Assembly: GCA_965200835.1 (NCBI GenBank)
Contig: OZ241390.1
Span: forward strand, 2,728,001 to 2,792,000
Length of the DNA stretch: 64,000 bases
Direction: 5' to 3'
Source of the DNA: JAPPFW01 sp965200835
Lineage (GTDB): Bacteria; Actinomycetota; Acidimicrobiia; Spongiisociales; Spongiisociaceae
The notes beneath the pieces were generated by a model. That model had not been told where the DNA came from. It did no database searches and saw nothing but the letters and a program-made list of their open reading frames with translations. The position numbers and the translations under genes are program-made. Positions within the stretch are counted from its first letter, which is position 1; each line of letters begins with the position of its first letter. Shown piece after piece: positions 1-8,393 of this stretch.

Positions 1-166
1 TTTTTTCGCGACTCTTCCCCTTCGGGCCCTCCCCCGCCGCCACCACCACCTGGGGATCGAAGGCCACTGCCGACGCGAGGTATCCGGCGAGATCGATCTC
101 TGCCACCTCGGCCGACACCCCCGACGGTTCAGGAGCCGGGAGGGCCTCCGACTTTGACCACCGCAT
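1..166 (-). CDS. Possible partial CDS running off the left edge, unknown function
   Basis: An open minus-strand frame begins with ATG at 166 (MRWSKSEALPAPEP...) and runs without a stop to base 1, giving 55 residues. It is Pro/Ala-rich at first and ends in a short basic stretch (GPKGKSREK). It would lie 88 bp downstream of thrS on the same strand, so it could be a promoter-distal operon member. No family is recognised, and a short open frame in GC-rich DNA may be chance, so support is weak. Confidence 0.35.
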   Translation of the reverse strand, partial: MRWSKSEALPAPEPSGVSAEVAEIDLAGYLASAVAFDPQVVVAAGEGPKGKSREK

Positions 167-254
167 CCGGATCTGCGGTGGTGTTTGTGTCCACGACATG
201 AGCCATTATGCGGCAGGGGTGTGACACGCCGCGCTAGCCGGCCAGCCGGTATAC

Positions 255-2189
255 CTATCTGGGAGGTCGAGCGGCCGAGCAGATATCCGCGAGCAGCTCG
301 GCCATCGGAATACCCCGGCGATCCCGTTTGGCGCCCCGCAGGCGCAGGCCCACTGTCCCCTGCGCTACATCGTGGTCGCCCACCACTACCACCGCCGGCA
401 CCTTCTGGGTGATCGCGCGGCGCACCTTCTCCCCCAACTTGCCGGGTGACTCCTCCGGCTCGGCTCGGACACCGGCCCCTTGCAAGGCTCCGGCAACCTC
501 GGTGGCGTATGGTAGATGTCGATCGGCCACCGGGATGACCACTACCTGGACCGGCGACATCCACATGGGCATAGCGCCCGCGTAGTGCTCGATCAGCACG
601 CCGACGAAACGTTCGACCGATCCGAACTTGGCGGAGTGGATCATCACCGGCCGCTCCCTGGTGTCGGCCCGGGTCACGTACTCGAGGTCGAAACGCTCCG
701 GTAACGAGAAGTCCACCTGGATGGTGGACATCTGCCAGCGGCGACCGATGGCATCACGCACATGGATGTCGATCTTCGGCCCGTAGAAGGCCCCCTCTCC
801 AGCCGCCACGACATGGTGCACCTCGACCTGGACCAGCGCCTCTGCCAGCGCCTGCTCGGCCAGCTCCCACAGGGCGGGATCACCCACCCACTTCGACTCT
901 GGCCGGGTGGCTAGCTCGGCCTCGAACTCCTCGAATCCGAAGTCCCGCAGCAGCTGCAGCACGAAGTCCAGGTGAAGCAACAACTCCGACGGCACCTGCT
1001 CGGGCGTGCAGAAGGTGTGGGAGTCGTCCTGGGTGAAGCCCCGGGCTCGTAACATGCCGTGAACCGCACCGGACCGCTCATACCGGTATACCGCCCCCAA
1101 CTCGGAGAGCCGCATGGGTAAGTCCCGATAGGAGCGGGCCGAGGAGCGATAGATCAGCACGTGGAACGGGCAGTTCATCGGCTTGACGCGATACTCCTCC
1201 TGTCGGTCCATCTCCATACCCGGGTACATGTTCTCGGCGTAGAACTCGAGATGGCCGGAGGTGTTCCAGAGCTCGGCCCGGGCGAGGTGCGGTGAGTTGA
1301 CGAAGTCGAATCCGAAGGCTTCGTGGGCGCGGCGACTGTAACCCTCGACCTGGCGGCGCAGCATCCCTCCCTTCGGGTGCCAGACGGCCAGACCGGGGCC
1401 CAGATCGTCCGGGAAGGAGAACAGGTCCAGTTCCCTACCGAGTTTGCGATGGTCACGCCGGGCCGCCTCCTCGATCCTCCTCAGGTAGGTCCGCAGAGCC
1501 TTGGGGGACTCCCACGCGGTGCCGTAGATCCGCTGGAGCTGGGGACGGTGCTCGTCCCCCCTCCAATACGCGCCCGCCGCCCTCGTCAGCTTGACCGCCT
1601 TCAAGCTCCCGGTCGAAGGAAGGTGGGGACCTCGGCATAGATCCACGAAGGTGCCGTTGCGGTAGACCGAAACCGCCTCGGCGGAGGCCATCTCGGAGGA
1701 GTCCACGGACAGGATTATCTCCTTCTTGAAGGGATGGTCGCGGAACAGTTCGAGACCCTGGGCGATGGACAGTTCCTCCCGCACGAAGGGTTGATCGGCG
1801 GCGATGATCCGCTGTATCTGGGCTTCGATCCGCTCCAGGTCCTCGGGAGTAAAGGGGCGGCCGATGTCGAAGTCGTAGTAGAAGCCATCGGTGATCGGCG
1901 GGCCGATCGCGAAGGTGGCGCCATCGAACAGGGTGAGCACCGCTTGAGCCAGTACGTGAGCAGCCGAGTGGCGTATCACCGACCTTCCCTCCTCTGAGGA
2001 CTCGGTGATCACCGAGAAGGCCCCACCCCTCGGCAGCGGGCGATCGACATCCAGCTGTTCGCCGTCCACCACTACCGCCACTGCCGCGGCGGCCAGGCCT
2101 CGTCCGATCGACGCGGCTACCTCGCGACCGGTGATGCCCCGCTCGCGTACCAGAACCGTCTGGTCAGGAAGGATCAGCTCGATCGTCAT
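255..2189 (-). CDS. thrS: Threonyl-tRNA synthetase
   Basis: Class II aminoacyl-tRNA synthetase charging tRNA-Thr in the cytoplasm. At 644 residues it has the full-length architecture: N-terminal TGS domain (residues 1-65), editing domain with RHSAAH and DLCRGPH histidine/cysteine motifs (about 73-190), catalytic core with the zinc-binding MNCPFH motif, the RYERSGAVHGMLR motif 2 region and the FTQDDSH segment, and a C-terminal anticodon-binding domain starting near VQVVVIPVADRH. ATG at 2189 starts directly at the TGS domain. It is the next gene after mshD on the same strand; the 88-bp gap carries an inverted repeat described separately. Confidence 0.97.
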   Translation of the reverse strand: MTIELILPDQTVLVRERGITGREVAASIGRGLAAAAVAVVVDGEQLDVDRPLPRGGAFSVITESSEEGRSVIRHSAAHVLAQAVLTLFDGATFAIGPPITDGFYYDFDIGRPFTPEDLERIEAQIQRIIAADQPFVREELSIAQGLELFRDHPFKKEIILSVDSSEMASAEAVSVYRNGTFVDLCRGPHLPSTGSLKAVKLTRAAGAYWRGDEHRPQLQRIYGTAWESPKALRTYLRRIEEAARRDHRKLGRELDLFSFPDDLGPGLAVWHPKGGMLRRQVEGYSRRAHEAFGFDFVNSPHLARAELWNTSGHLEFYAENMYPGMEMDRQEEYRVKPMNCPFHVLIYRSSARSYRDLPMRLSELGAVYRYERSGAVHGMLRARGFTQDDSHTFCTPEQVPSELLLHLDFVLQLLRDFGFEEFEAELATRPESKWVGDPALWELAEQALAEALVQVEVHHVVAAGEGAFYGPKIDIHVRDAIGRRWQMSTIQVDFSLPERFDLEYVTRADTRERPVMIHSAKFGSVERFVGVLIEHYAGAMPMWMSPVQVVVIPVADRHLPYATEVAGALQGAGVRAEPEESPGKLGEKVRRAITQKVPAVVVVGDHDVAQGTVGLRLRGAKRDRRGIPMAELLADICSAARPPR

Positions 2190-2226
2190 AGTGCTTTCGG
2201 TCGAAGGTGATCCATCATCGTACCCG

Positions 2227-2281
2227 GCTGAGGTCGATCAGCGGCCGGGTGGCCGAGGACAGAGGGCCGGTCGACCTCAGC
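2227..2281. repeat. 11-bp perfect inverted repeat between mshD and thrS
   Basis: GCTGAGGTCGA (2227-2237) is exactly matched by TCGACCTCAGC (2271-2281), with a 33-nt loop that contains a smaller GGCC/GGCC pairing. The mshD stop codon (2277-2279) lies in one arm, and the structure sits about 38-92 nt upstream of thrS. It could end mshD transcription or act as a leader hairpin for thrS. There is no U-tract, so an intrinsic terminator is not certain. Confidence 0.45.
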
Positions 2282-3164
2282 GGTCCCTGACCCACCGGTA
2301 GGCGCGGTCGACGTGCTCGGAGACGAAGCCCAGACTGGCGTACAGCTTCCGTGCGGCCGTGTTGGAATCGTCCACGTACAGGATGGCGCGGGTGGCTTCA
2401 TGACGGGAGGCCAGGTACCGGAGGCCCTCGAGGGCCACCAACCGGCCCATCCCCTTGCCCTGATACGACGGATGCACCGCGATGACGTAGATCTCCCCTA
2501 CTGGGCCGCCGGTTGTTCCGGCACCGGCCGGATGCAGTTTGGTCCAATGGAAGGCCACCAGGCGGTCACCGATCCAGGCCGTGCGGACTCCGACCGGGTC
2601 GAACCACGGCATTCCCATGCGCTGCCGCAGGTCCCGGGCGGTCCACCCACCTTGTTCGGGATGTCCTGCAAAGGCCAGGTTGTTCAGCTCAATCAGGGCG
2701 GGGGCATCGCCTGCGGGATCCATGCCTCTGACCGCCATTCCATCGGGCAGCGAGAAGGGCTGCGCGACCGGAAGATCGGTCACCATCCGGTGCAGGTAGC
2801 GCTCCGGCGTCACCAGACCCTCCGGAGGCTCTAGGCCGGAGGCGTGCACCCAGAGCACCACCTCCCCCACCCCCCGGGCGGCCAGCAAGTCCAGAACGTC
2901 TTCCACCAAGGGACCATACGTATCCGAGCCGGCCGCCACCTCCAGCGTCCAGGCTCGGCCATCAGGGCTGGGCAGGGCGAATCCGTAACCCACCAGCCGT
3001 CCTTCCCGCTCGGCTGCCACTCCGATCGCGTCGGTGATGGGACGCTCCATCGCAGAGCGGTGTACCCCGCCATACGGTGGAGCACCCTGGAGATGTTCCA
3101 GATCCGCGATCAGCTGCCAGAGAGGATCTCCGACCGCCTGCGGGGAGACGAGCCGCGTCTGCAT
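2277..3164 (-). CDS. mshD: Mycothiol synthase (MshD-like double GNAT)
   Basis: Likely acetyl-CoA:Cys-GlcN-Ins acetyltransferase, the last step of mycothiol synthesis. The 295-residue protein has two GNAT halves. The C-terminal half carries the MshD signature: NNLAFAGHPEQGGWT, then PWFDPVGVRTAW, VAFHWTKLHP, GEIYVIAVHPSYQGKGMG (acetyl-CoA loop) and LYVDDSNTAARKLYASLGF. Mycothiol is found only in Actinomycetota, so the gene is a strong taxonomic marker. It gives function to the mycothiol-dependent formaldehyde dehydrogenase gene at 57078-58163. The first GNAT half is divergent, as is usual in this family. Confidence 0.92.
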   Translation of the reverse strand: MQTRLVSPQAVGDPLWQLIADLEHLQGAPPYGGVHRSAMERPITDAIGVAAEREGRLVGYGFALPSPDGRAWTLEVAAGSDTYGPLVEDVLDLLAARGVGEVVLWVHASGLEPPEGLVTPERYLHRMVTDLPVAQPFSLPDGMAVRGMDPAGDAPALIELNNLAFAGHPEQGGWTARDLRQRMGMPWFDPVGVRTAWIGDRLVAFHWTKLHPAGAGTTGGPVGEIYVIAVHPSYQGKGMGRLVALEGLRYLASRHEATRAILYVDDSNTAARKLYASLGFVSEHVDRAYRWVRDR

Positions 3165-3334
3165 GACGACAGGGTAGGTGGAAGGCCGGCAGGTGGCGCT
3201 ACGGGCCTACGGTTGGCGAGCCGACTCCGGTAACTGCCGAATCGATCCGGCCAGCCTGCTCCGCAGGCCGCGAAATACGCGGTGGAACATCATCCGGTCA
3301 CTACGCTCAGCAAGTCACCGGAGACGGTTGAGGA

Positions 3335-4318
3335 GTGCATATTTTGGCCGCTTGGGATGGGAAGGACCGACCCGGTCAGCAAGCCCGGTCTAACTACCAA
3401 CGCCGTAGCGGGGTGCACCAGGCAGCCCCGCCTCGGCATCCCGGGGCCACGAGTGCCTCCGGTACGGACTCCCGTGGTTACCGGCGGCGAACCGGCGACG
3501 GACCCCGCTTCTGCCCTTCGTGCGGCTCGCCTGCGCAGCCGGGTTCTCGGCAGTGCATGACCTGTGGGGTGTGGTTCGCGAGACGGGCAGCGCGAAGCGG
3601 TGTTCCCCCATCCGGACGGCAGGCCGGCCTTCGAACACCACCGGGCGATCGACCCGAGGCCAGCGTCATCGACTTCCCACCCTCTGGTTCGGAGGGCGGA
3701 CCGGTGGCAAACCGCGTCCGGCAGATCCCCATAGTCCGCAGGCTGGCTGGAACGCTGGTCATCAGCGTGTTGATCGGGGCAGTCCTGGTGGTTGGATACG
3801 TTACGTTGCGGAACAATAGCGAAGAGGTTCCGGTTACGGTCGAGGAGGGTGCCAGCAGCACCACGATCGTGACAGATGACTCGGCAGTACGTCTGTACGC
3901 CGATCAAGTTTCGATCCTGGCCGCCGACGTGGCGGACTTGGGCGCCACCGCCCGCCAGATCAATCAGGATTGGGACAGCGACGCAGAGGACTACACCACC
4001 ACGCTGGGCCGGATGTCGGCCCTACTTTCCCGGGTGAATGTGTTGCCCCATCGGTTCAGCACGATGGCGGTACCACCCGAGGCTGATCCGTTCATCCACC
4101 AGTGGATAACCGGGACGCTCAGCACGCTGATATCGGTTGCCGAAGGCATGATGGCCGGCCTCGAATCTGTCGATGCCGGGGAGTCGCGTCTGGAACAGCT
4201 GGTGCGGTTCGAGGAGGCTGTCTTGAGGCTCGACGAGCTGGCAACCCAGGTCGAGCTATCACTCGAAACCCAAGGTCCCACGCCTGCCACCGCGTCGTCG
4301 GAGGACGGCCAGCCGTAA
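3335..4318 (+). CDS. Zinc-ribbon membrane-anchored protein, unknown function
   Basis: This 327-residue reading frame has a Pro/Arg-rich N-terminus, a CxxC...CxxC zinc ribbon (FCPSCGSPAQPGSRQCMTCG, about residues 59-78), a linker, one transmembrane helix (LVISVLIGAVLVVGYVTL, about 138-155) and an extracytoplasmic, probably helical C-terminal region. Zinc-ribbon plus single TM is common in uncharacterised actinobacterial proteins. The N-terminal ~50 residues look unlike protein, so the true start may be downstream, near the ribbon. The last ~80 codons are part of a near-perfect 332-bp repeat, so the 3' end is present twice in the window. Confidence 0.6.
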   Translation: MHILAAWDGKDRPGQQARSNYQRRSGVHQAAPPRHPGATSASGTDSRGYRRRTGDGPRFCPSCGSPAQPGSRQCMTCGVWFARRAARSGVPPSGRQAGLRTPPGDRPEASVIDFPPSGSEGGPVANRVRQIPIVRRLAGTLVISVLIGAVLVVGYVTLRNNSEEVPVTVEEGASSTTIVTDDSAVRLYADQVSILAADVADLGATARQINQDWDSDAEDYTTTLGRMSALLSRVNVLPHRFSTMAVPPEADPFIHQWITGTLSTLISVAEGMMAGLESVDAGESRLEQLVRFEEAVLRLDELATQVELSLETQGPTPATASSEDGQP

Positions 4319-4407
4319 CCCTGCGTGGTTCCAGCTCCGCGGAAAGCGGACTGCGTTGGCCCCTGACAGCCACTCAAACCCGGCGGGTCGGTAGACGACG
4401 CCCGGGC
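4076..4407. repeat. 332-bp direct repeat, copy 1
   Basis: Bases 4076-4407 recur at 5114-5445 (offset 1038) with one mismatch noticed by eye (T at 4137, C at 5175). The unit covers the last ~80 codons of the zinc-ribbon gene, the short intergenic spacer and the last codons of the convergent DMT transporter. The 706 bp between the copies hold a small unrelated gene and a decayed transporter fragment. Confidence 0.93.
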
Positions 4408-4411
4408 GGTC

Positions 4412-4807
4412 TTAAGTGCCAGCGAGTGAGACTGAGCATGGATGCTCGAAGCGCTTCCCTCTGTGATCGACCCCCGTGAGCAGAATCTCAAAGGTGGGAG
4501 CACCTCCACCACCCAGTGTGACTGGAGCGCGCACGATGAATGGAGAGGCTCCCGGTTGGAGTATGGGTATCGGCAGACAGTGACGCCTCAAGTTGATGTT
4601 CGGGCAGCTGTCGGCTAGTTCGCCGATGTCCACATTCCGCACCTCATGGTTCCCCAGATTGCTGATGGAGATGCGCCCGCAATCGTAGGATACATCCAGT
4701 CGCACACGTCTTTCCGACCGGATATCTGATATCCATCTCAATGCGGTGATACCAGTCAAGACCACCGCGGCCACAGCAGTTACTATGTCCCACGGGTAGC
4801 TAGTCAT
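4412..4807 (-). CDS. Small membrane-anchored hypothetical protein
   Basis: A 131-residue protein with one N-terminal membrane helix (IVTAVAAVVLTGITALRW, about residues 8-25) followed by a probably beta-rich domain (VRLDVSYDCGRISISNLG...). The N-out or N-in topology cannot be decided. ATG at 4807 is preceded by GGAAGG at good spacing, which supports it as a real gene. It lies between the two copies of the 332-bp repeat and ends 5 bp from copy 1, so it arrived with, or was trapped by, the rearrangement. No family recognised. Confidence 0.6.
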   Translation of the reverse strand: MTSYPWDIVTAVAAVVLTGITALRWISDIRSERRVRLDVSYDCGRISISNLGNHEVRNVDIGELADSCPNINLRRHCLPIPILQPGASPFIVRAPVTLGGGGAPTFEILLTGVDHRGKRFEHPCSVSLAGT

Positions 4808-4855
4808 ACCGTTGCCTTCCGGGTTGGTTCGGTGCTGTCAGTCAGTAGAGCGTCG

Positions 4856-5113
4856 ACCAGTTGTCCCGGACCGGTGATGGGGCCGGAGACCGTCATGGTG
4901 ATCAACGCGGCCACCACCACCGCGGGAGCATGTCAGCTTTGCTCCCCCGACGCTGGAATGCGGTGAAGGCGGCGAAGCCGAGGGCTGATCCGCCGGCCAG
5001 GAGCATACCCGCCAGGCTGCCTGACGCCATACCCAGCTTGGTCATCACAACCAGGCCCGCGGCTGCCAGGCCCATAGTCGCCCAGCTCCTCCGGATGATA
5101 GGATCCCTCAGAA
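4856..5113 (-). pseudogene. Decayed internal fragment of a DMT (EamA) transporter gene
   Basis: This stretch aligns with 5685-5960, the middle of the neighbouring DMT transporter gene, at roughly 85-90 percent by eye with several small indels. It keeps no usable frame: neither end of the transporter is present and the indels break the reading frame. It stops abruptly where repeat copy 2 begins at 5114. Its divergence is far greater than that of the flanking 332-bp repeats, so the two duplications differ in age. Confidence 0.75.
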
Positions 5114-5445
5114 CCCGAGGCTGATCCGTTCATCCACCAGTGGATAACCGGGACGCTCAGCACGCTGATATCGGCTGCCGAAGGCATGATGGCCGGCCTC
5201 GAATCTGTCGATGCCGGGGAGTCGCGTCTGGAACAGCTGGTGCGGTTCGAGGAGGCTGTCTTGAGGCTCGACGAGCTGGCAACCCAGGTCGAGCTATCAC
5301 TCGAAACCCAAGGTCCCACGCCTGCCACCGCGTCGTCGGAGGACGGCCAGCCGTAACCCTGCGTGGTTCCAGCTCCGCGGAAAGCGGACTGCGTTGGCCC
5401 CTGACAGCCACTCAAACCCGGCGGGTCGGTAGACGACGCCCGGGC
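5114..5445. repeat. 332-bp direct repeat, copy 2
   Basis: Second copy of 4076-4407. Here the repeat contains an orphan 3' end of the zinc-ribbon gene, with no promoter or start, and the last codons and stop of the intact DMT transporter gene (stop at 5412-5414). The near identity with copy 1 implies a recent event, gene conversion, or an assembly join. Confidence 0.93.
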
Positions 5446-6326
5446 CGCAGCGCCGGGAGGAGCTCGGGAACCCGGGCCTGGATCAGGACCGCCGCCAGGA
5501 TCACCACGCCACCGATCACGGTGGTGGCCGCCATGGATTCTGCGAATAGCCACCACACCCACAGAGGAGCGAACACCACCTCGGTCATGACGATCAGGGC
5601 CAGCTCCGCCGGTCTCAGGTGCTTGGATCCGGCCGTGAATAGGGCCAGACCTCCGGCCAGTACTATCCCGCCCAGATAGAGCGCCACCAGTATGTCCCGG
5701 GTGCTCATTGCCGGACCGGTGAGTGGGCCGGAGACCATCATGGTGATCAACGCGGCCACCACCACCGGCGGGAGCATGTCGGCTTTGCTCCCCCGGCGCT
5801 GGAATACGGTGAACGTGGCGAAGCCGAGGGCTGATCCGCCAGCCAGGAGCGTGCCCGCCAGGCTGCCTGACGCCGTTCCGGGCTGGGTTATCACTACCAG
5901 GCCCAAGGCGGCCAGGCCCATGGTCGCCCAGTTCCTCCCGGTGATAGGTTCCCTCAGCACCAGCCAGCCCAAGGAGCCGGCCAGGACCGGTGCCACCCCG
6001 AAGATCAGGGTCGCCTCGGCCACTGTGGTCAGGGTGAGGGCATACACCATGCAGCACGATGCGGCGGCGAGGGAAGCAGCACTCAGTAGGCCGTTGAATC
6101 CGATCGAGGTGAGCGGTCTGACGATCGCGCCGCCATTGCGAGCGGCCACCAGCGTCCCGAGCGTCACGACCATAGCTATGGCCCGGTAGAAGAGTATCCC
6201 CCACGGTTCGGGGGTTTCCATCGACCGGATCCCCAGACCCAGCGTGCTCCACAACATGCCTGCGGCCGCCACCAGCACCACTCCGCGGGATCGGGCAGTG
6301 CCGATCCGGGTAATTTGCGGCATCAC
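5412..6326 (-). CDS. DMT-superfamily (EamA) transporter
   Basis: A 304-residue integral membrane protein with about ten predicted helices arranged as two EamA repeats (first near VVLVAAAGMLWSTLGLG, second near SLAGTLLAGGSALGFATF). Members export or import small metabolites such as amino acids, and the substrate cannot be inferred here. The last 12 or so codons lie inside the 332-bp direct repeat, so the C-terminus (RPGRRLPTRRV) may have been altered by the rearrangement. Two further EamA genes lie in tandem at 46402-48358. Confidence 0.9.
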   Translation of the reverse strand: MMPQITRIGTARSRGVVLVAAAGMLWSTLGLGIRSMETPEPWGILFYRAIAMVVTLGTLVAARNGGAIVRPLTSIGFNGLLSAASLAAASCCMVYALTLTTVAEATLIFGVAPVLAGSLGWLVLREPITGRNWATMGLAALGLVVITQPGTASGSLAGTLLAGGSALGFATFTVFQRRGSKADMLPPVVVAALITMMVSGPLTGPAMSTRDILVALYLGGIVLAGGLALFTAGSKHLRPAELALIVMTEVVFAPLWVWWLFAESMAATTVIGGVVILAAVLIQARVPELLPALRPGRRLPTRRV

Positions 6327-6358
6327 GCGGCGGGTGGACCGGGTGCCAAGCTGCTCGG

Positions 6359-6928
6359 CTAGCTTGCCGGGGTGGCCTGAGAGCGGATCCAGGTGACTAT
6401 GTCCTCCAACATGCCCCTTCCCTTGGGCTCGTTGATCGACTCATGTCGCAGCGCCGGATACACCCGGCGTTCGACGTTCGGCAGCCTCCCCAGCGGCTCG
6501 CTGATCTCCGGCGGGACCAGGGTATCGGCACCACCATGCACGACCAGGGTGGGCAGGTCGTAGAGCTCAAGGGAACGTTCGACATGCTCCATCCGCTCGA
6601 CTAGGAAGCCGCCCAGCCGGGCCGTGGTTCGTTTGACAACCAACGGGTCGTTGCGAAAGTCATCGGCGACCGACTGATCTATGAAGATGCTGGACGGTTC
6701 GATGGGGTTGCCCAGGGTGAGGCCCGGTGCGATCCGTGCAAGCAGCGGCGCAGTCTTCCGCTTCCAGGCCGGGACGACCACATCCAGCGCCGGAGCGTTC
6801 AGCACCACCAGGTCAGGCCGGCGGTGGCGGCCCAGGCCATAGTCGATCACCATTAGCCCGCCCACCGAATGACCCAGCAGCACGACCGGAAGGTCGGTGG
6901 CGAACAGCGGGACCAGATTGTCGGCCAT
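6359..6928 (-). pseudogene. 3' part of alpha/beta-hydrolase (monoacylglycerol lipase-like) gene broken by a stop codon
   Basis: The 189-residue frame contains the nucleophile elbow GHSVGG and the late Asp/His region (LVVHGGADTLVPP, YPALRHESINEP) of a serine hydrolase of the monoacylglycerol lipase type. The N-terminal part of the same hydrolase (LLIVHGVAEHSGRYEQAG, DLQGFGGSGGP) is upstream in the same frame and ends at a TAA (6938-6940), nine bases before this ATG. So one nonsense codon separates the lid and active-site half from the oxyanion-hole half. The whole lipase would span 6359 to about 7180. Either a recent pseudogene or a sequencing error. Confidence 0.8.
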
Positions 6929-6937
6929 CTGCTGCAG

Positions 6938-7666
6938 TTAGGTACTCCAGCTGTCGATGTCCGCCCGAGGTCCTCCCGAGCCTCCGAAACCTTGCAGGTC
7001 GAAAGCGTAAGTGTCGATTCCGGCCGCGGCTAGCCCGGCTCCGGCCTGTTCGTAACGACCGGAGTGTTCGGCCACACCATGGACTATCAGGAGGGTCGCC
7101 CAAGGATGGGAGGCTCTCCATCGGCGGCGCAGTTCTGTCACACCCGTCCGGCTCGACACGATTTCCATGGTGCTCGGCATCGGAGGTCTCCCGCTCGACT
7201 CCGGCGCACCCAGGTCCGGTTGGTGCACCGCCTGTGCGAGTGTACGCGGCCGGAGGACTAGACGGGACGGACCGCGGCCCGATCGGCCAGGCGGACCACC
7301 CGGAGCGGTCCGGGCAACCGGGTGGATGGATGGGCCGGGGCGCCGGTGATTCTGGGGAGCACCGTATTGGGCGGTCAGGTTCAAGTAATCACGCCGGTAC
7401 AGCACCTTGATCCTGACCTCTGGGTAGAGCTCACGCAGACGGCGGACCTTGCGGTTCTTCTTGGTGACCAGCTTCTGTTTCATCGTGGTGAGTTCGATGT
7501 ATACGTCGTGATCGGGAAGGTAGAAGTCGGGAGTGAACAGCTGTGAAGCGAGCCCTTCCCGGTCCCATTGGATGGGAAAGGAGCGGGGTTCGTATTCCCA
7601 TTTCACCCCGTAGGAGTCGAGCAAGCTGGCAAAGCGGAGCTCGCTCTCATGAGCGAACCCGGACAA
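6938..7666 (-). CDS. Nuclease-like conserved protein read through into the 5' part of the lipase gene
   Basis: The 242-residue frame joins two unrelated parts. Residues 1-105 (SELRFASLLDSYGVKWEYEP, FTPDFYLPDHDVYIELT, VTKKNRKVRRLRELYPEV) form a small conserved actinobacterial domain with a PD-(D/E)xK-like core: D in TPDFYLPD, then ExT, then KKNRK. Residues 106-163 are a low-complexity linker. Residues 164-242 (from ATG at 7180) are the N-terminus of a monoacylglycerol lipase-like hydrolase ending at the TAA. The nuclease-like gene normally ends soon after YRRDYLNL, so a stop was probably lost or frameshifted. Start near 7666 is reasonable. Confidence 0.6.
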   Translation of the reverse strand: MSGFAHESELRFASLLDSYGVKWEYEPRSFPIQWDREGLASQLFTPDFYLPDHDVYIELTTMKQKLVTKKNRKVRRLRELYPEVRIKVLYRRDYLNLTAQYGAPQNHRRPGPSIHPVARTAPGGPPGRSGRGPSRLVLRPRTLAQAVHQPDLGAPESSGRPPMPSTMEIVSSRTGVTELRRRWRASHPWATLLIVHGVAEHSGRYEQAGAGLAAAGIDTYAFDLQGFGGSGGPRADIDSWST

Positions 7667-7689
7667 GGTCCCGGACGTCGACTTCCTGC

Positions 7690-8208
7690 TCAGTTGGCCG
7701 TTGCCTCCGCGCTGGAAACTGCCTCGACCAGGGGTGGTCCGGTCGGGAACAGCTCAAGGGTCTCGCCCTCGAGATCTCGCTGGACCTGTCCGACCGCGAT
7801 CGCGAATACGCCCTGGCCACGGCGCAGGACATCCATCAGATACTGCTGCGTCTCGTCCGAGCTGTCGCTCGACCAGATGTCGATGCCGTCTGACAGCAAG
7901 GTGGTATCCCGCAGAGGTTCGTTCTCGTCCACCTCGGACCGGAGCCACTCGATGGCCTTTCGTATCTTGGCCAGGCTTATACCGGTGTCCAGCAGCCGCC
8001 TGATGATCCGCAGCTGAACCAGATCACCGAAGGAGTAGAGCCGCTGACTGCCCGAACCGCTGGCAGGTCGCAGCGAGGGCTCGAGCAGACCGGTGCGGGC
8101 CCAGTGGTCGAGCTGGCGGTAGGTTATGTTCGCCAGCTTGCAGACCTGAGGAGCCCTGAAGCCGTAGCTGGGGGATGGACGGCCGGAGCCCCCTGTAGCT
8201 TCATCCAT
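7690..8208 (-). CDS. MerR-family transcriptional regulator (Rv1830-like)
   Basis: A 172-residue DNA-binding protein with a winged-helix MerR domain at residues 17-85 (FRAPQVCKLANITYRQLDHW, ARTGLLEPSLRP, RLYSFGDLVQLRIIRRLL). The C-terminal part has no cysteine effector site, so it is not a metal sensor. It lies next to a DUF151 nuclease gene and near a second MerR and an FHA gene, the same set as mycobacterial Rv1827-Rv1830, where such regulators affect cell division and growth genes. That function is carried over from family knowledge only. Confidence 0.88.
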   Translation of the reverse strand: MDEATGGSGRPSPSYGFRAPQVCKLANITYRQLDHWARTGLLEPSLRPASGSGSQRLYSFGDLVQLRIIRRLLDTGISLAKIRKAIEWLRSEVDENEPLRDTTLLSDGIDIWSSDSSDETQQYLMDVLRRGQGVFAIAVGQVQRDLEGETLELFPTGPPLVEAVSSAEATAN

Positions 8209-8393
8209 CGATCATCCTCCCCTGGCCGTCCACCTGCAGCCGCCACTCAACGGCTTACAGGAAAGTAGTTACCTCGGATCGCAGGCACGGTAGACGATCC
8301 AGGCGGAATTATCAACGATTCCTAGGGAAAACTCCTGAGCCGGACAGGTCGGGCGGACCGCGCCGCGGCAGGTTCAGGTCGAAGGCAGCTGGC

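Noticed and set aside
4933..6252. Long 439-residue minus-strand open frame across the repeat and transporter
   Set aside because: Low-complexity Gly/Arg/Asp composition, shifted by one base from the EamA frame; it is an antiframe product of GC-rich DNA.
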